A stretch of 64,000 nucleotides of DNA from Carboxydothermus hydrogenoformans Z-2901 (GCF_000012865.1 NC_007503.1:558001-622000), one strand, 5' to 3'; counted from the first letter of the stretch, positions 51,015 to 59,727 are shown. Notes: generated by a model not told the origin, from the sequence alone. Translations and numbers: made by a program.

Positions 51015-51932
51015 ATGAATAAGTACGTTCATGCAGTACCTAACTTTTCTGAAGGACGGCGGAAAGAGGTAGTTGAAGCCATTGTAGACCAGGTGAGAAA
51101 CGTCCCTGGAGTTAAACTAATCGGGTATTTCCCCGATGCCGACTTTAACCGGACAGTGGTGGAGCTGATTGGTAAGCCCGAACCTTTAAAAGAAGCTTTA
51201 ATTAACATGGCGGCCAAAGCCATTGAATTAATCGATATGGAACAGCAAAGAGGTAACCACCCGCGAATTGGAGCGCAGGACACAATTCCCATTTTCCCCA
51301 TGAGAAACATTACTTTGGAAGAATGCATTCAATTAGCTGAAGAAATCGGTGTAGAATTAAATAAACGTACCGGTGTGCCTATTTTCTTCTCCGGGGAAAA
51401 TGCCCGGATTCCCGAAAGAAAGGCCCTTGACTTTATCCGGAAAGGTCAGTATGAAGGTTTACGGGACTTGCTCCTATCGGAAAATCCGGATCCCAAGCGT
51501 CTACCGGATATCGGTGATGTCAAAGAGTTTGTCCACAAAGGTGGTACCATTGTTAGTGCTGGAACTAACCCGTTAGTGGCGTTTAACGTTATCCTCGGAA
51601 CCGATAACCTGGAAATTGCCAAGCAAATTGCCAAAGCCGTAAGAGGACCTTCCGGTGGCTTTACCTCGGTGCGGGCGGTAGCCTTGAAGTTTACCGAAAG
51701 AAATCAGGTGGTCGTTTCCATGAACATGTTTGACCACGAAGCTTGCCCACTTTATCGAACTTACAATTTTGTAAAATCCGAGGCAGCCCGGTGGGGTGTA
51801 CCCGTTGTTGGCACTGAATTAATTGGTACCGTGCCGCAGGAAGCTTTGGTTCGGGTAGCCGAGTACTTCCTGCAGTTAGAAAACTTTAACCGCGACCAAA
51901 TTCGGGAAAACCACATACCTGACTTACTGTAA
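51015..51932 (+). CDS. ftcD: Formiminotransferase (glutamate/glycine formimidoyltransferase)
   Basis: 305 residues, ATG behind GAAGGAGGAGG. Formiminotransferase N- and C-subdomains: AVPNFSEGRRKEVVEAI, GNHPRIGAQDTIPIFP (folate and catalytic His region), NPLVAFNVILGT. Moves a formimino group to tetrahydrofolate. In histidine breakdown the donor is formiminoglutamate, but no hut genes are present. In clostridial purine fermentation the donor is formiminoglycine, which fits this operon (inference). It yields glycine and 5-formimino-THF. Confidence 0.9.
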   Translation: MNKYVHAVPNFSEGRRKEVVEAIVDQVRNVPGVKLIGYFPDADFNRTVVELIGKPEPLKEALINMAAKAIELIDMEQQRGNHPRIGAQDTIPIFPMRNITLEECIQLAEEIGVELNKRTGVPIFFSGENARIPERKALDFIRKGQYEGLRDLLLSENPDPKRLPDIGDVKEFVHKGGTIVSAGTNPLVAFNVILGTDNLEIAKQIAKAVRGPSGGFTSVRAVALKFTERNQVVVSMNMFDHEACPLYRTYNFVKSEAARWGVPVVGTELIGTVPQEALVRVAEYFLQLENFNRDQIRENHIPDLL

Positions 51933-51939
51933 GAAAACC

Positions 51940-51960
51940 GGGCAGGGTTTACCCCTGCCC
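51940..51960 (+). terminator. Intercistronic hairpin after ftcD
   Basis: 8-bp GC-rich stem GGGCAGGG/CCCTGCCC with a 5-nt loop; no T run follows, so it is at most a partial terminator. Confidence 0.45.
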
Positions 51961-51988
51961 TTCCCCTAATTAAACAGGAGGTGTAATA

Positions 51989-52612
51989 ATGCTAACGGAC
52001 TTGTCCATACGTGGGTTTATAATGGAATTAGCTTCTTCTTCTCCAGCACCCGGTGGAGGCAGTGTTTCAGCCTTAGCCGGAGCTAACGGTGCTGCCCTTT
52101 TAAATATGGTGTTAAATTTAACCCTTGGCCGGGAAAAATTTGCCGACGTTGAAGCGGAACTTGCTCCTTTAAAGGATAAAACCGAAGCTTTATACGAACG
52201 TTTGGTTAATTTAATTGATATCGATACCGAAGTTTTTAACGAAGTAATGGCGGCGTTTAAGCTTCCCAAAGATACCGAAGAGCAGAAAAAAGAGCGTTCG
52301 GTGAAAATTCAAGAAGCCTATAAAAAAGCGGCCGACGTTCCCTTGGAAGTAGCCGAAAGGTGCCTGGAAGTTTTACGCCTGTGTCCAATTATTGCTGAAA
52401 AAGGAAATCCCAATGCTCTTTCCGATGCCGGTGTTGCCGCGCAAATGGCTTATGCGGGCCTTGAAGGGGCAGTTATGAATGTGAAAATTAACCTTAGTTC
52501 CATCAAAGATGAGGAGTATGTAGCCGCTGCCCGAGAAAAAGTAGCAGCTTTCTTAAAAGAGGGTGCCGAGATTAAAGACAGGGTAGCCAATTATGTAAAT
52601 GAAAAATTATAA
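51989..52612 (+). CDS. fchA: Formimino-tetrahydrofolate cyclodeaminase
   Basis: 207 residues, ATG behind AACAGGAGGTG. Family signature SSSPAPGGGSVSALAGANGAALLNMV near the N-terminus, then the helical core. Converts 5-formimino-THF to methenyl-THF and ammonia, feeding the one-carbon pool, from which formate and ATP can be made by formyl-THF synthetase (not in this window). Directly follows ftcD; the pair replaces the fused mammalian enzyme. Confidence 0.92.
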   Translation: MLTDLSIRGFIMELASSSPAPGGGSVSALAGANGAALLNMVLNLTLGREKFADVEAELAPLKDKTEALYERLVNLIDIDTEVFNEVMAAFKLPKDTEEQKKERSVKIQEAYKKAADVPLEVAERCLEVLRLCPIIAEKGNPNALSDAGVAAQMAYAGLEGAVMNVKINLSSIKDEEYVAAAREKVAAFLKEGAEIKDRVANYVNEKL

Positions 52613-52813
52613 ACAAAATTATAAAGCATAAAGGAAATCAATTCTACAAAATGCGACAAAAAAATATTTTTTCTGAAAATTAAAGAAGGAATTTTAAAAT
52701 CCGTGTCGAATAAGTATTTTTAGAAAATGATAATGCAAAAGATAAGAATGTTAAAGTGAACTTTAAAGAATTAACTGAAAAAAATATGTAAATTGTTTTT
52801 ATAAGGTTATGGG

Positions 52814-52835
52814 TAATAACCCGCAAGGGTTATTA
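52814..52835 (+). promoter_or_regulatory. GNRA-capped hairpin in the permease leader
   Basis: 9-bp stem TAATAACCC/GGGTTATTA closed by GCAA, 50 bases before the permease start, in a 274-base AT-rich gap without other features. No purine-riboswitch core is present. It may be a 5' stabiliser or part of an unknown regulatory RNA. Confidence 0.4.
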
Positions 52836-52886
52836 TATATGGGGCACCGGAGGATTTATAAAAATTATTAAGAAAGGGGTATGGTT

Positions 52887-54215
52887 ATGGCATCAAATCA
52901 AGGAGTGCTCGAACGTATTTTCAAGTTGAGCCAGAAGGGGACCAACGTTAAAACCGAAATTTTAGCTGGTGTTACTACTTTCGTGACGTTGGCCTACATT
53001 ATCTTTGTTAACCCGAACATTCTGGCCGATGCCGGGATTCCCAAAGAAGCAGCCATTGCGGCAACAATTTGGGCTACTGCAGTGGCGACAACCCTGATGG
53101 GGCTCTGGGCTAACTTCCCGGTGGCGGTAGCACCTGGAATGGGTCTAAACGCTTTCTTTGCGTACTTTGTTGTGGCTCAGTTAAAACTACCCTGGCAGGT
53201 AGGTCTTGGTGCAGTATTTTTCTCTGGTATTTTCTTCTTAATTTTAACCATTGGCGGTATCCGTCAGGCAATCGTTAATGCGGTGCCCAATAACTTAAAA
53301 GCCGCTATTGGAGTTGGTATTGGTTTATTCATTGCATTTATTGGATTAAAAAATGCTGGTATTGTAGTGGCAGACCAAGCTACATTTGTGACTTTAGGTC
53401 ATCTTACCAAACCTGAGCCTTTGTTGGCAATTGTCGGTTTAATTTTAACAGCGGTTTTACTGTCCCGGAATGTTAAAGGAGCAATGTTAATTGGCATTAT
53501 AACTACTACCATTTTAGGAATGATTTTTGGTGTAGTACCGGTGCCCAAAGGGATTAGCGGAATTATGAGCTTTAATATGCCGAGCCTTAAGCCTACATTC
53601 TTACATCTTGATATCGCCGGTGCCTGGAAGTTTGGAATATTTAATATCATCTTTACCATGACAATGGTGGAACTTTTTGACAACATGGGTACCTTAATTG
53701 GATTAACCCGGAAAGCGGGCTTAATGGATGAAAATGGCAAGATCGAAAACTTGGACCGCGCTCTTACCACCGACGCTATTGGCACGATTATCAGTGCGAT
53801 TCTTGGTACCACTACCGTTACTTCGTATATTGAAAGTGCAGCAGGTATTGCTGAAGGCGGTAAAACCGGTTTAACGGCAATTGTCGTGGCAATTCTCTTT
53901 GTTGTGGCCTTAATCTTCGCGCCGCTTATCGGATTGGTACCAGCATTTGCAACTGCACCAGCACTTATTCTGGTAGGTGCTTTGATGCTGGCGGAAATCC
54001 GACATGTTGAATTTGACGACTTTACTGAAGCATTCCCGGCCTTTATGACCATTATCATGATGCCTCTTACCTACAGTATTGCAAACGGTTTTGCCTTTGG
54101 TTTTGTTTCGTACACATTGGTAAAAGCTTTAACCGGTAAGTTCAAGGATATTAGCTGGGTAATGTGGATTGTTTCCATTGCTTTTGTCATAAACTTCTAC
54201 ATGCGGCTCCACTAA
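52887..54215 (+). CDS. AzgA/NCS2-type purine permease
   Basis: 442 residues from ATG 52887 (GAAAGGGG seven bases before; ATG 52881 is too close). About 12 membrane segments. AzgA group motifs: EILAGVTTFVTLAYIIFVNPNIL, the substrate-site block AVAPGMGLNAFFAYFVV, VELFDNMGTLIGL and TTVTSYIESAAG. Members import adenine, guanine or hypoxanthine by proton symport. It brings the substrates for the deaminases and hydroxylase of the operon. Confidence 0.93.
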   Translation: MASNQGVLERIFKLSQKGTNVKTEILAGVTTFVTLAYIIFVNPNILADAGIPKEAAIAATIWATAVATTLMGLWANFPVAVAPGMGLNAFFAYFVVAQLKLPWQVGLGAVFFSGIFFLILTIGGIRQAIVNAVPNNLKAAIGVGIGLFIAFIGLKNAGIVVADQATFVTLGHLTKPEPLLAIVGLILTAVLLSRNVKGAMLIGIITTTILGMIFGVVPVPKGISGIMSFNMPSLKPTFLHLDIAGAWKFGIFNIIFTMTMVELFDNMGTLIGLTRKAGLMDENGKIENLDRALTTDAIGTIISAILGTTTVTSYIESAAGIAEGGKTGLTAIVVAILFVVALIFAPLIGLVPAFATAPALILVGALMLAEIRHVEFDDFTEAFPAFMTIIMMPLTYSIANGFAFGFVSYTLVKALTGKFKDISWVMWIVSIAFVINFYMRLH

Positions 54216-54238
54216 AGAAAAAATAAGCTCCTGCAAGG

Positions 54239-54265
54239 AAAGGCCAGGCGTAATGCCTGGTCTTT
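54239..54265 (+). terminator. Hairpin after the permease gene
   Basis: 11-bp stem (54239-54249 with 54255-54265, one G-T), GTAAT loop, weak T tract. Possible partial terminator. Confidence 0.5.
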
Positions 54266-54337
54266 AATCCTTGTGAGAAAAGTTGCAAATTTAATTTACA
54301 ATGCCAGGCCCAAACTGTTTTCAAGGGAGTGACTGCC

Positions 54338-55672
54338 ATGTCAATTTTAATTAAAAACGGAACAATTGTAACAATGAACGAAAAACGGGAAATTTTAAAA
54401 GGCGATTTATACATCGAGGGAAATATCATTAAGGATATTGGCCCTTCTTTAGATGTTCAGACGGACAAAGTTATCGATGCTGCCGGCAAAGTGGTGATTC
54501 CAGGTCTAATCCAGACCCACATTCACCTCTGCCAAACCCTTTTCCGGGGGCAAGCGGATGATCTGGAACTTTTGGATTGGTTGAAACTCCGGATCTGGCC
54601 TTTAGAAGGAGGACACGATCCCGAATCTCTGTATTATTCGGCAATGCTCGGAATTGGCGAACTGTTTAAAGGCGGAACCACTGCAATTGTCGATATGGCA
54701 ACGGTTAACCATACCGATTCTAACTTCCAGGCCATTTATGATAGCGGGATTCGGGCGATTTCCGGAAAGTGCATGATGGATTACGGGACGGAAGTACCCA
54801 AGTCCATGCAGGATACTACCGAAAATGCCATTGATGAAAGCGTGCAGCTCCTGGAAAAATGGCACGGCAAGGACAACGGCCGCATCTTGTACGCGTTTAC
54901 TCCGCGCTTTGCGGTTTCCTGCACCGAAGATTTATTAAAAGAAGTTGTCAAGTTAGCTGAGCAGTACAAAGTAAGGGTTCACACCCATGCTTCCGAAAAT
55001 AAAGGAGAAGTGGAGCTTGTCTTAAAGGAAAGAGGCATGAGAAACGTTCTGTACTTAGAAAAGTTAGGGATGACGGCTCCAAACCTGATCCTTGCCCATT
55101 GTATTCATTTAGACGAACGGGAAATGAAGGTCTTGGCTGAGTCCAAAACCAAAATTGCCCACTGCCCCTCTTCCAACTTAAAATTAGCATCGGGCATTGC
55201 CAAAATTCCCGAGCTTTTAGAAATGGGCGCGGAAATTTCCATCGCCGCCGATGGCGCTCCGTGCAACAATAACCTGGATGCCTTTATTGAGATGCGGATG
55301 GCCGCACTGATTCAAAAGCCGTTCTACGGTCCAACTTCAATGCCTGCCCAGAAAGTTTTTGAATTAGCTACCATTGGCGGTGCCCGGGCTATGGGTCTGG
55401 AAGACCAAATTGGCAGCCTGGAAGTGGGTAAAAAAGCAGACGTGGTCATTGTAGACCTGGATGAAATGAGAACGACCCCAAACGAAGGGGTAAATATATA
55501 CACCCAGCTCGTTTATCAAGCCCAGAGCAGTAATGTTTTAACGACCATTGTTGACGGTAAAATCGTAATGGAGAACCGGGTCTTAAAGACCATGGATGAG
55601 GTGGAAGTACGCCGGAAAGCCAACGAAAGCTTAAAACGAGTAGCTGACCGGGTTGGGGTTAGCTTAGAATAG
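54338..55672 (+). CDS. SsnA/guanine-deaminase-like amidohydrolase
   Basis: 444 residues from ATG 54338 (GGGAG before it; GTG 54329 is too near). Amidohydrolase with mononuclear metal site: QTHIHLCQ, HTHASEN, AHCIHLDEREM and ADGAPCNNNLDAF. This ATZ/TRZ group includes guanine deaminase, SsnA, S-adenosylhomocysteine and 5'-deoxyadenosine deaminases. In this operon, guanine to xanthine is the most direct role; deamination of 4-aminoimidazole is an attractive alternative. Substrate cannot be fixed from sequence. Confidence 0.8.
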   Translation: MSILIKNGTIVTMNEKREILKGDLYIEGNIIKDIGPSLDVQTDKVIDAAGKVVIPGLIQTHIHLCQTLFRGQADDLELLDWLKLRIWPLEGGHDPESLYYSAMLGIGELFKGGTTAIVDMATVNHTDSNFQAIYDSGIRAISGKCMMDYGTEVPKSMQDTTENAIDESVQLLEKWHGKDNGRILYAFTPRFAVSCTEDLLKEVVKLAEQYKVRVHTHASENKGEVELVLKERGMRNVLYLEKLGMTAPNLILAHCIHLDEREMKVLAESKTKIAHCPSSNLKLASGIAKIPELLEMGAEISIAADGAPCNNNLDAFIEMRMAALIQKPFYGPTSMPAQKVFELATIGGARAMGLEDQIGSLEVGKKADVVIVDLDEMRTTPNEGVNIYTQLVYQAQSSNVLTTIVDGKIVMENRVLKTMDEVEVRRKANESLKRVADRVGVSLE

Positions 55673-55681
55673 GTGAGAGCG

Positions 55682-57394
55682 ATGAAACCGATAAAGGATT
55701 TGGTGGAAGTAGCGTTGGGGAAAAAGCCTGCGGACCTGGTTTTAAAAAATGCTCAAGTGTTTAATAGCTTTACGGGAGAGTTTGTTACCGGCGATGTAGC
55801 GGTGGTGGCTGGCTACATCGCCGGCACTGGTGAATATGAAGGAAAGACTACCTACGATTTACAGGGAGCGTATGTCACCCCGGGATTCATTGACGGGCAC
55901 GTGCACATTGAAAGTTCTATGGTGGCGCCGGCAGAGTTTGCCCGGGCGTTGGTACCGGCCGGCACCCTTACAGCCGTGGTGGATCCCCATGAAATAGCCA
56001 ACGTTAGCGGAACTGCGGGAATTCGGTACATGCTGGAAGCAAGCAGTAATCTTCCGATAAACATTTATCTGATGCTTCCTTCATGCGTTCCGGCAACTTC
56101 GCTGGAAACGGCCGGAGCAGTATTAACCGCCCGGGAGCTTTCGGAATTTATCAATCACCCGCGGGTTTTAGGGTTAGGGGAGCTGATGGATTATCCTGGC
56201 GTCTTAAATACTCATGAGGAAATGCTGAAAAAATTAGCTGTGACAGAAGGAAAGCTAATAGACGGCCATGCCCCGGGGATTTCCGGAAAAGAGCTTACTG
56301 CTTATATAGCTGCCGGTGTAAATTCGGAGCATGAGTGCACCACCGCTGAAGAGGCTCGGGAAAGATTATCCCGGGGGATGTACTTAATGCTCCGGGAAGG
56401 TTCGGCGACGAAAAATTTATTGGACCTTTTACCGGCGGTAGACCGTTATACTGCTTCTCGCTGTTTCTTTGTTACCGATGACCGGCATCCGGAAGATTTA
56501 ATTAAACTTGGTTCTATTAATCACATGGTTAAATTGGCGGTTTCGGCTGGAGCGGATTTGCCAACGGTTTTGCAGATGGCAACCATCAATGCCGCCAATT
56601 ACTTTAGACTGTACGACTTAGGTGCTATTGCTCCTGGTTATCGGGCTGATATTTTAGTATTTGAAGATTTACAAGAATTCAAGCCCAAGTATGTGTTTAA
56701 AGATGGTAAATTAGTAGCGGAAAACGGAAAGCCGCTTTTTACCGGCTATCCGGTGGACGACCGGGCTGTTCGGAATACGATGCGCTTAAAAGAAATCAAC
56801 CCGGAAAAACTAAAAATACCTGCTAAATCCAACAGGGCCCGGGTCATAGGGTTAATTCCTCACCAAATTGTCACCAAAAAGTTAGAATTAGAGGTTCCGG
56901 TGGAGGGAGGATACTTTAAAACTTCAACGGAAAAGGATATTGCCAAACTGGCAGTTTTTGAACGGCACAATTATACCGGTAATGTTGGGGTGGGGTTAAT
57001 CCACGGCCTGGGGCTTAAAAAAGGAGCTATTGCCTCCACCGTTGCTCATGACTCCCACAACTTGGTGGTAGCCGGAATGAGCGATGAAGATATTATTGCC
57101 GCGGTGGAGGAACTAAAGCGCATTGGCGGTGGGCTCACGGTTGTTGCCGATGGCCAGGTCTTGGGAAGTTTGCCGCTTCCCATTGCCGGTTTAATGTCCG
57201 ACCGCACCCTTTATGAAGTCCAGGAAGAACTGGAGAAACTTCACCGCATAGTAAGAAACCTTGGCGTTTCTGAAAATTACGACCCATTTATGACCTTAGC
57301 CTTTTTAAGCCTTCCGGTGATACCGGAATTAAAACTTACGGACCTAGGTTTAGTTGATGTCTCTACTTTTTCGGTAGTTCCCGTATCCCTGTAA
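55682..57394 (+). CDS. ade: Adenine deaminase (paralogue 2, canonical motifs)
   Basis: 570 residues from ATG 55682, 5 bases after AGGTGA. Adenine to hypoxanthine. Keeps all motifs of the family: DGHVHIESSM, DPHEIANVSG, GLGELMD, DGHAPGISG (H196), SEHECTT, TDDRHPEDLI and VAHDSHNLVVAG. N-terminal layout KKPADLVLKNAQVFN is typical. It is the likely true adenine deaminase of the locus, in contrast to the diverged paralogue at 43563. Confidence 0.92.
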   Translation: MKPIKDLVEVALGKKPADLVLKNAQVFNSFTGEFVTGDVAVVAGYIAGTGEYEGKTTYDLQGAYVTPGFIDGHVHIESSMVAPAEFARALVPAGTLTAVVDPHEIANVSGTAGIRYMLEASSNLPINIYLMLPSCVPATSLETAGAVLTARELSEFINHPRVLGLGELMDYPGVLNTHEEMLKKLAVTEGKLIDGHAPGISGKELTAYIAAGVNSEHECTTAEEARERLSRGMYLMLREGSATKNLLDLLPAVDRYTASRCFFVTDDRHPEDLIKLGSINHMVKLAVSAGADLPTVLQMATINAANYFRLYDLGAIAPGYRADILVFEDLQEFKPKYVFKDGKLVAENGKPLFTGYPVDDRAVRNTMRLKEINPEKLKIPAKSNRARVIGLIPHQIVTKKLELEVPVEGGYFKTSTEKDIAKLAVFERHNYTGNVGVGLIHGLGLKKGAIASTVAHDSHNLVVAGMSDEDIIAAVEELKRIGGGLTVVADGQVLGSLPLPIAGLMSDRTLYEVQEELEKLHRIVRNLGVSENYDPFMTLAFLSLPVIPELKLTDLGLVDVSTFSVVPVSL

Positions 57395-57412
57395 AAGGAC
57401 GGTAGAGAAAAG

Positions 57413-58069
57413 ATGGATTTACTGGATATCATAGGGCCGGTGATGATTGGGCCCTCCAGCTCCCATACTGCCGGAGCGGTGCGGTTAGGGAGGGTTGGGC
57501 GCCTTGTCTTGGGGGAGGAGCCAAAAAAAGCTAAAATCTTTTTGCACGGCTCCTTCAAAGAAACGTACCGAGGCCATGGTACCGATCGTGCTATTATTGC
57601 CGGTCTTTTGGGCTTTGATACCAGTGATCCCCGTATTCGGGAAAGCTTGAAGATTGCCAAAGAACGCGGTTTAAACTATGAATTTTTGCCAATAGATTTG
57701 CCGGAAGCTCACCCCAATACTGCTTACATGGAACTCTGGGGGGAGACCAGCATTGCGAGGGTTACTGGAAGCTCGATTGGTGGGGGAGCGGTGTTAATTA
57801 CCGATATTAACGGGTATCCAGTCAGGATTACGGCCAAATACCCAACATTAATTGTTCCCCATAACGATCAGCCGGGAGCAGTAGCCAAAGTGACGTCGGT
57901 AATAGCATGGCACGGTATAAACATTGCCCAAATGAGTGTGGCTCGCCAAAAAAAGGGAGCGGAAGCCCTGATGGTTATTGAAACAGACCAGCCCATTGAC
58001 GAAGAAACCTGCAAAGAAATCAAAAGACTGCCCGGAATTACCGGTGGCTTTATCATTCCACCCCTTTAA
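57413..58069 (+). CDS. sdaAB: L-serine dehydratase, beta subunit
   Basis: 218 residues, ATG start. Iron-sulfur-type (oxygen-sensitive) serine dehydratase of Firmicutes: IGPSSSHTAGAVRLGR at the start (substrate-binding SSSHT), and a C-terminal ACT-like regulatory domain (YPTLIVPHNDQPGAVAKVTSVIAWHGINIAQM). Works with SdaAA encoded 11 bases downstream. Serine to pyruvate plus ammonia. Placed in the purine operon it would drain glycine-derived serine. Confidence 0.94.
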   Translation: MDLLDIIGPVMIGPSSSHTAGAVRLGRVGRLVLGEEPKKAKIFLHGSFKETYRGHGTDRAIIAGLLGFDTSDPRIRESLKIAKERGLNYEFLPIDLPEAHPNTAYMELWGETSIARVTGSSIGGGAVLITDINGYPVRITAKYPTLIVPHNDQPGAVAKVTSVIAWHGINIAQMSVARQKKGAEALMVIETDQPIDEETCKEIKRLPGITGGFIIPPL

Positions 58070-58080
58070 GGAGGAAGCCG

Positions 58081-58980
58081 ATGTATTTAGAGTCAATTGA
58101 GCAGTTAATTAAAATTGCGAAGGAAAATGGCCAAACCTTGGGGCGCATGGCCTTAATCTTAGAGGCCAAAGACCGGGAAGTTCCGGAAGAACAACTTTTA
58201 AATATCATGCGTGAAAGACTTCAAGTTATGCAATCTGCGGTGACAGAAGGCCTTCAGGGAAATCGTTCGGTGGGAGGTCTTGTTGGGGGGCAGGCTTTAA
58301 AGTATCAGGCCTGGTTTAATTCCGGTAAATCATTAGCTTCGGGGGTTTTTGGTAAGGCAATAACCTATGCTTTGGCGGTTAGTGAAGCCAATGCTTCGAT
58401 GGGATTAATTGTGGCAGCACCTACTGCCGGTTCGGCAGGGGTGATACCAGGGGTGCTTTTAAGTATAATGGAAGAGTATGAAATTCCCGAAGAAAAAGTT
58501 ATCGAAGGTTTGTATGCCGCCGGGGCGGTGGGGTTGGTGATAGCTTATAAAGCTTCCCTTTCCGGAGCCCAGGGGGGCTGTCAGGCGGAATGCGGTTCAG
58601 CGGCAGCAATGGCGGCGGTGGCAGCAACGGAACTTTTAGGGGGAAGCCCCGAACAGGCCGCCCATGCCGGAGCCATTGCCCTGAAAGGTATGTTAGGGCT
58701 GGTTTGTGATCCCGTGGCAGGTCTTGTGGAAGTACCCTGTGTAAAACGAAATGTCTCTGCTGCAGTGCAGGCCTTAGCGGCGGTGGATTTGGCTTTAGCC
58801 GGGATAACATCCGCCATTCCTTTAGATGAAGTTATTGGGGCGATGGGGGAAATTGGCCGGGAGTTACCGTTATCCCTTAAGGAGACTGCCCGAGGGGGAC
58901 TTGCAGCAACCCCTACCGGGAAGGCTTTAGCTAAAAAAATTTTCGGGCGAAAGGAGGAAAAAAATGGCGAAAATAATTGA
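58081..58980 (+). CDS. sdaAA: L-serine dehydratase, alpha subunit
   Basis: 299 residues, ATG behind AAGGAGG. Catalytic subunit with the [4Fe-4S] cluster: AAPTAGSAGVIPGVL, GCQAECGSAAAMAA, LVCDPVAGLVEVPCVKRN (Cys ligands). Pairs with SdaAB. Glycine made from formiminoglycine can be turned into serine by serine hydroxymethyltransferase (not in this window) and then into pyruvate here, the known energy route of purinolytic clostridia. Confidence 0.95.
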   Translation: MYLESIEQLIKIAKENGQTLGRMALILEAKDREVPEEQLLNIMRERLQVMQSAVTEGLQGNRSVGGLVGGQALKYQAWFNSGKSLASGVFGKAITYALAVSEANASMGLIVAAPTAGSAGVIPGVLLSIMEEYEIPEEKVIEGLYAAGAVGLVIAYKASLSGAQGGCQAECGSAAAMAAVAATELLGGSPEQAAHAGAIALKGMLGLVCDPVAGLVEVPCVKRNVSAAVQALAAVDLALAGITSAIPLDEVIGAMGEIGRELPLSLKETARGGLAATPTGKALAKKIFGRKEEKNGENN

Positions 58981-59644
58981 TTTATCCCAGGAAATTTATC
59001 AGGGAATGCCTGTTTTTCCCCTGCACCTTACTACGTACATCTTCCAAAACATAACCCATGAGGAGAGTATTAAAAAAATTGGCTTTCCCTTTGCTACCCG
59101 TAACTTACTGATGAACGAACACGGACCAACCCACTGTGATGCGGTGTACGAGTATAATCCTCAGGGTCCAACCATAGATAAAATGCCATTGGAGTATTTC
59201 CTGGGTCCGGCGATTTGTCTTGATGTATCTCATGTTCCGTACGAGCGCTACATTGAAATTTACGATTTGGAGGGGGCATTACGGAAACACGGACTTACCA
59301 TTGAACGTGGAGATATTGTTCTGCTTTATACCGGGCATTATAATCGCAACTACGGCACGGATAAGTGGCTAACTACCTATTCCGGTTTAAGCTATGCGGC
59401 GGCGGAATGGCTGGCCCAAAAGGGAGTAGTAAATATTGGGGTAGATGCTCCGGCTATTGACCATCCAGACGATCCCAACTACTCCGGTCATGCGGTTTGT
59501 GCGAAATACGGCCTTACCAATACGGAAAATTTAGCCAATCTTGATAAAGTGGCCGGAAAGCGCTTTTTGTATATTGGTCTACCGTTAAAAATTCGGGATG
59601 GTACAGGCTCTCCGGTGCGAGCGGTAGCTTTGTTAAACGAATAA
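58964..59644 (+). CDS. Cyclase-family (kynurenine-formamidase-like) metal hydrolase
   Basis: 226 residues, ATG within the end of sdaAA, behind AAAGGAGG. Fold of the cyclase/kynurenine formamidase/isatin hydrolase family, which open amide rings or cut formamides: IDLSQEIYQGMPVFP, RGDIVLLYTG, NIGVDAPAIDHP. The metal motif HXGTHXDAPXH is changed to HGPTHCDAVYE (H53, H57, D59, E63), so the last His ligand is Glu. Last gene of the purine operon. A 4-imidazolonase or related ring-opening role is a reasonable guess, not shown. Confidence 0.78.
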   Translation: MAKIIDLSQEIYQGMPVFPLHLTTYIFQNITHEESIKKIGFPFATRNLLMNEHGPTHCDAVYEYNPQGPTIDKMPLEYFLGPAICLDVSHVPYERYIEIYDLEGALRKHGLTIERGDIVLLYTGHYNRNYGTDKWLTTYSGLSYAAAEWLAQKGVVNIGVDAPAIDHPDDPNYSGHAVCAKYGLTNTENLANLDKVAGKRFLYIGLPLKIRDGTGSPVRAVALLNE

Positions 59645-59676
59645 GTTATGAATACAAAAAACATGCAAAATCCCCA

Positions 59677-59705
59677 TTGACAAAAAAATATTAATAAATT
59701 ATTCT
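59677..59705 (+). promoter_or_regulatory. Sigma-A promoter of the ANTAR-glnA unit
   Basis: Perfect TTGACA (59677-59682), 17-nt spacer, TATTCT (59700-59705). Transcription would start about 15 bases before the first leader hairpin. Confidence 0.78.
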
Positions 59706-59727
59706 CTAAGTATAGAAATGCATAGTT

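Noticed and set aside
52613-52886. Purine riboswitch before the AzgA-type permease
   Set aside because: None of the conserved three-way junction sequences of the guanine/adenine aptamer could be found; only a simple hairpin is present.
53399-54058. 219-residue minus-strand frame inside the permease gene
   Set aside because: Shadow of a strong coding region: no ribosome site, odd composition, and fully covered by the permease.
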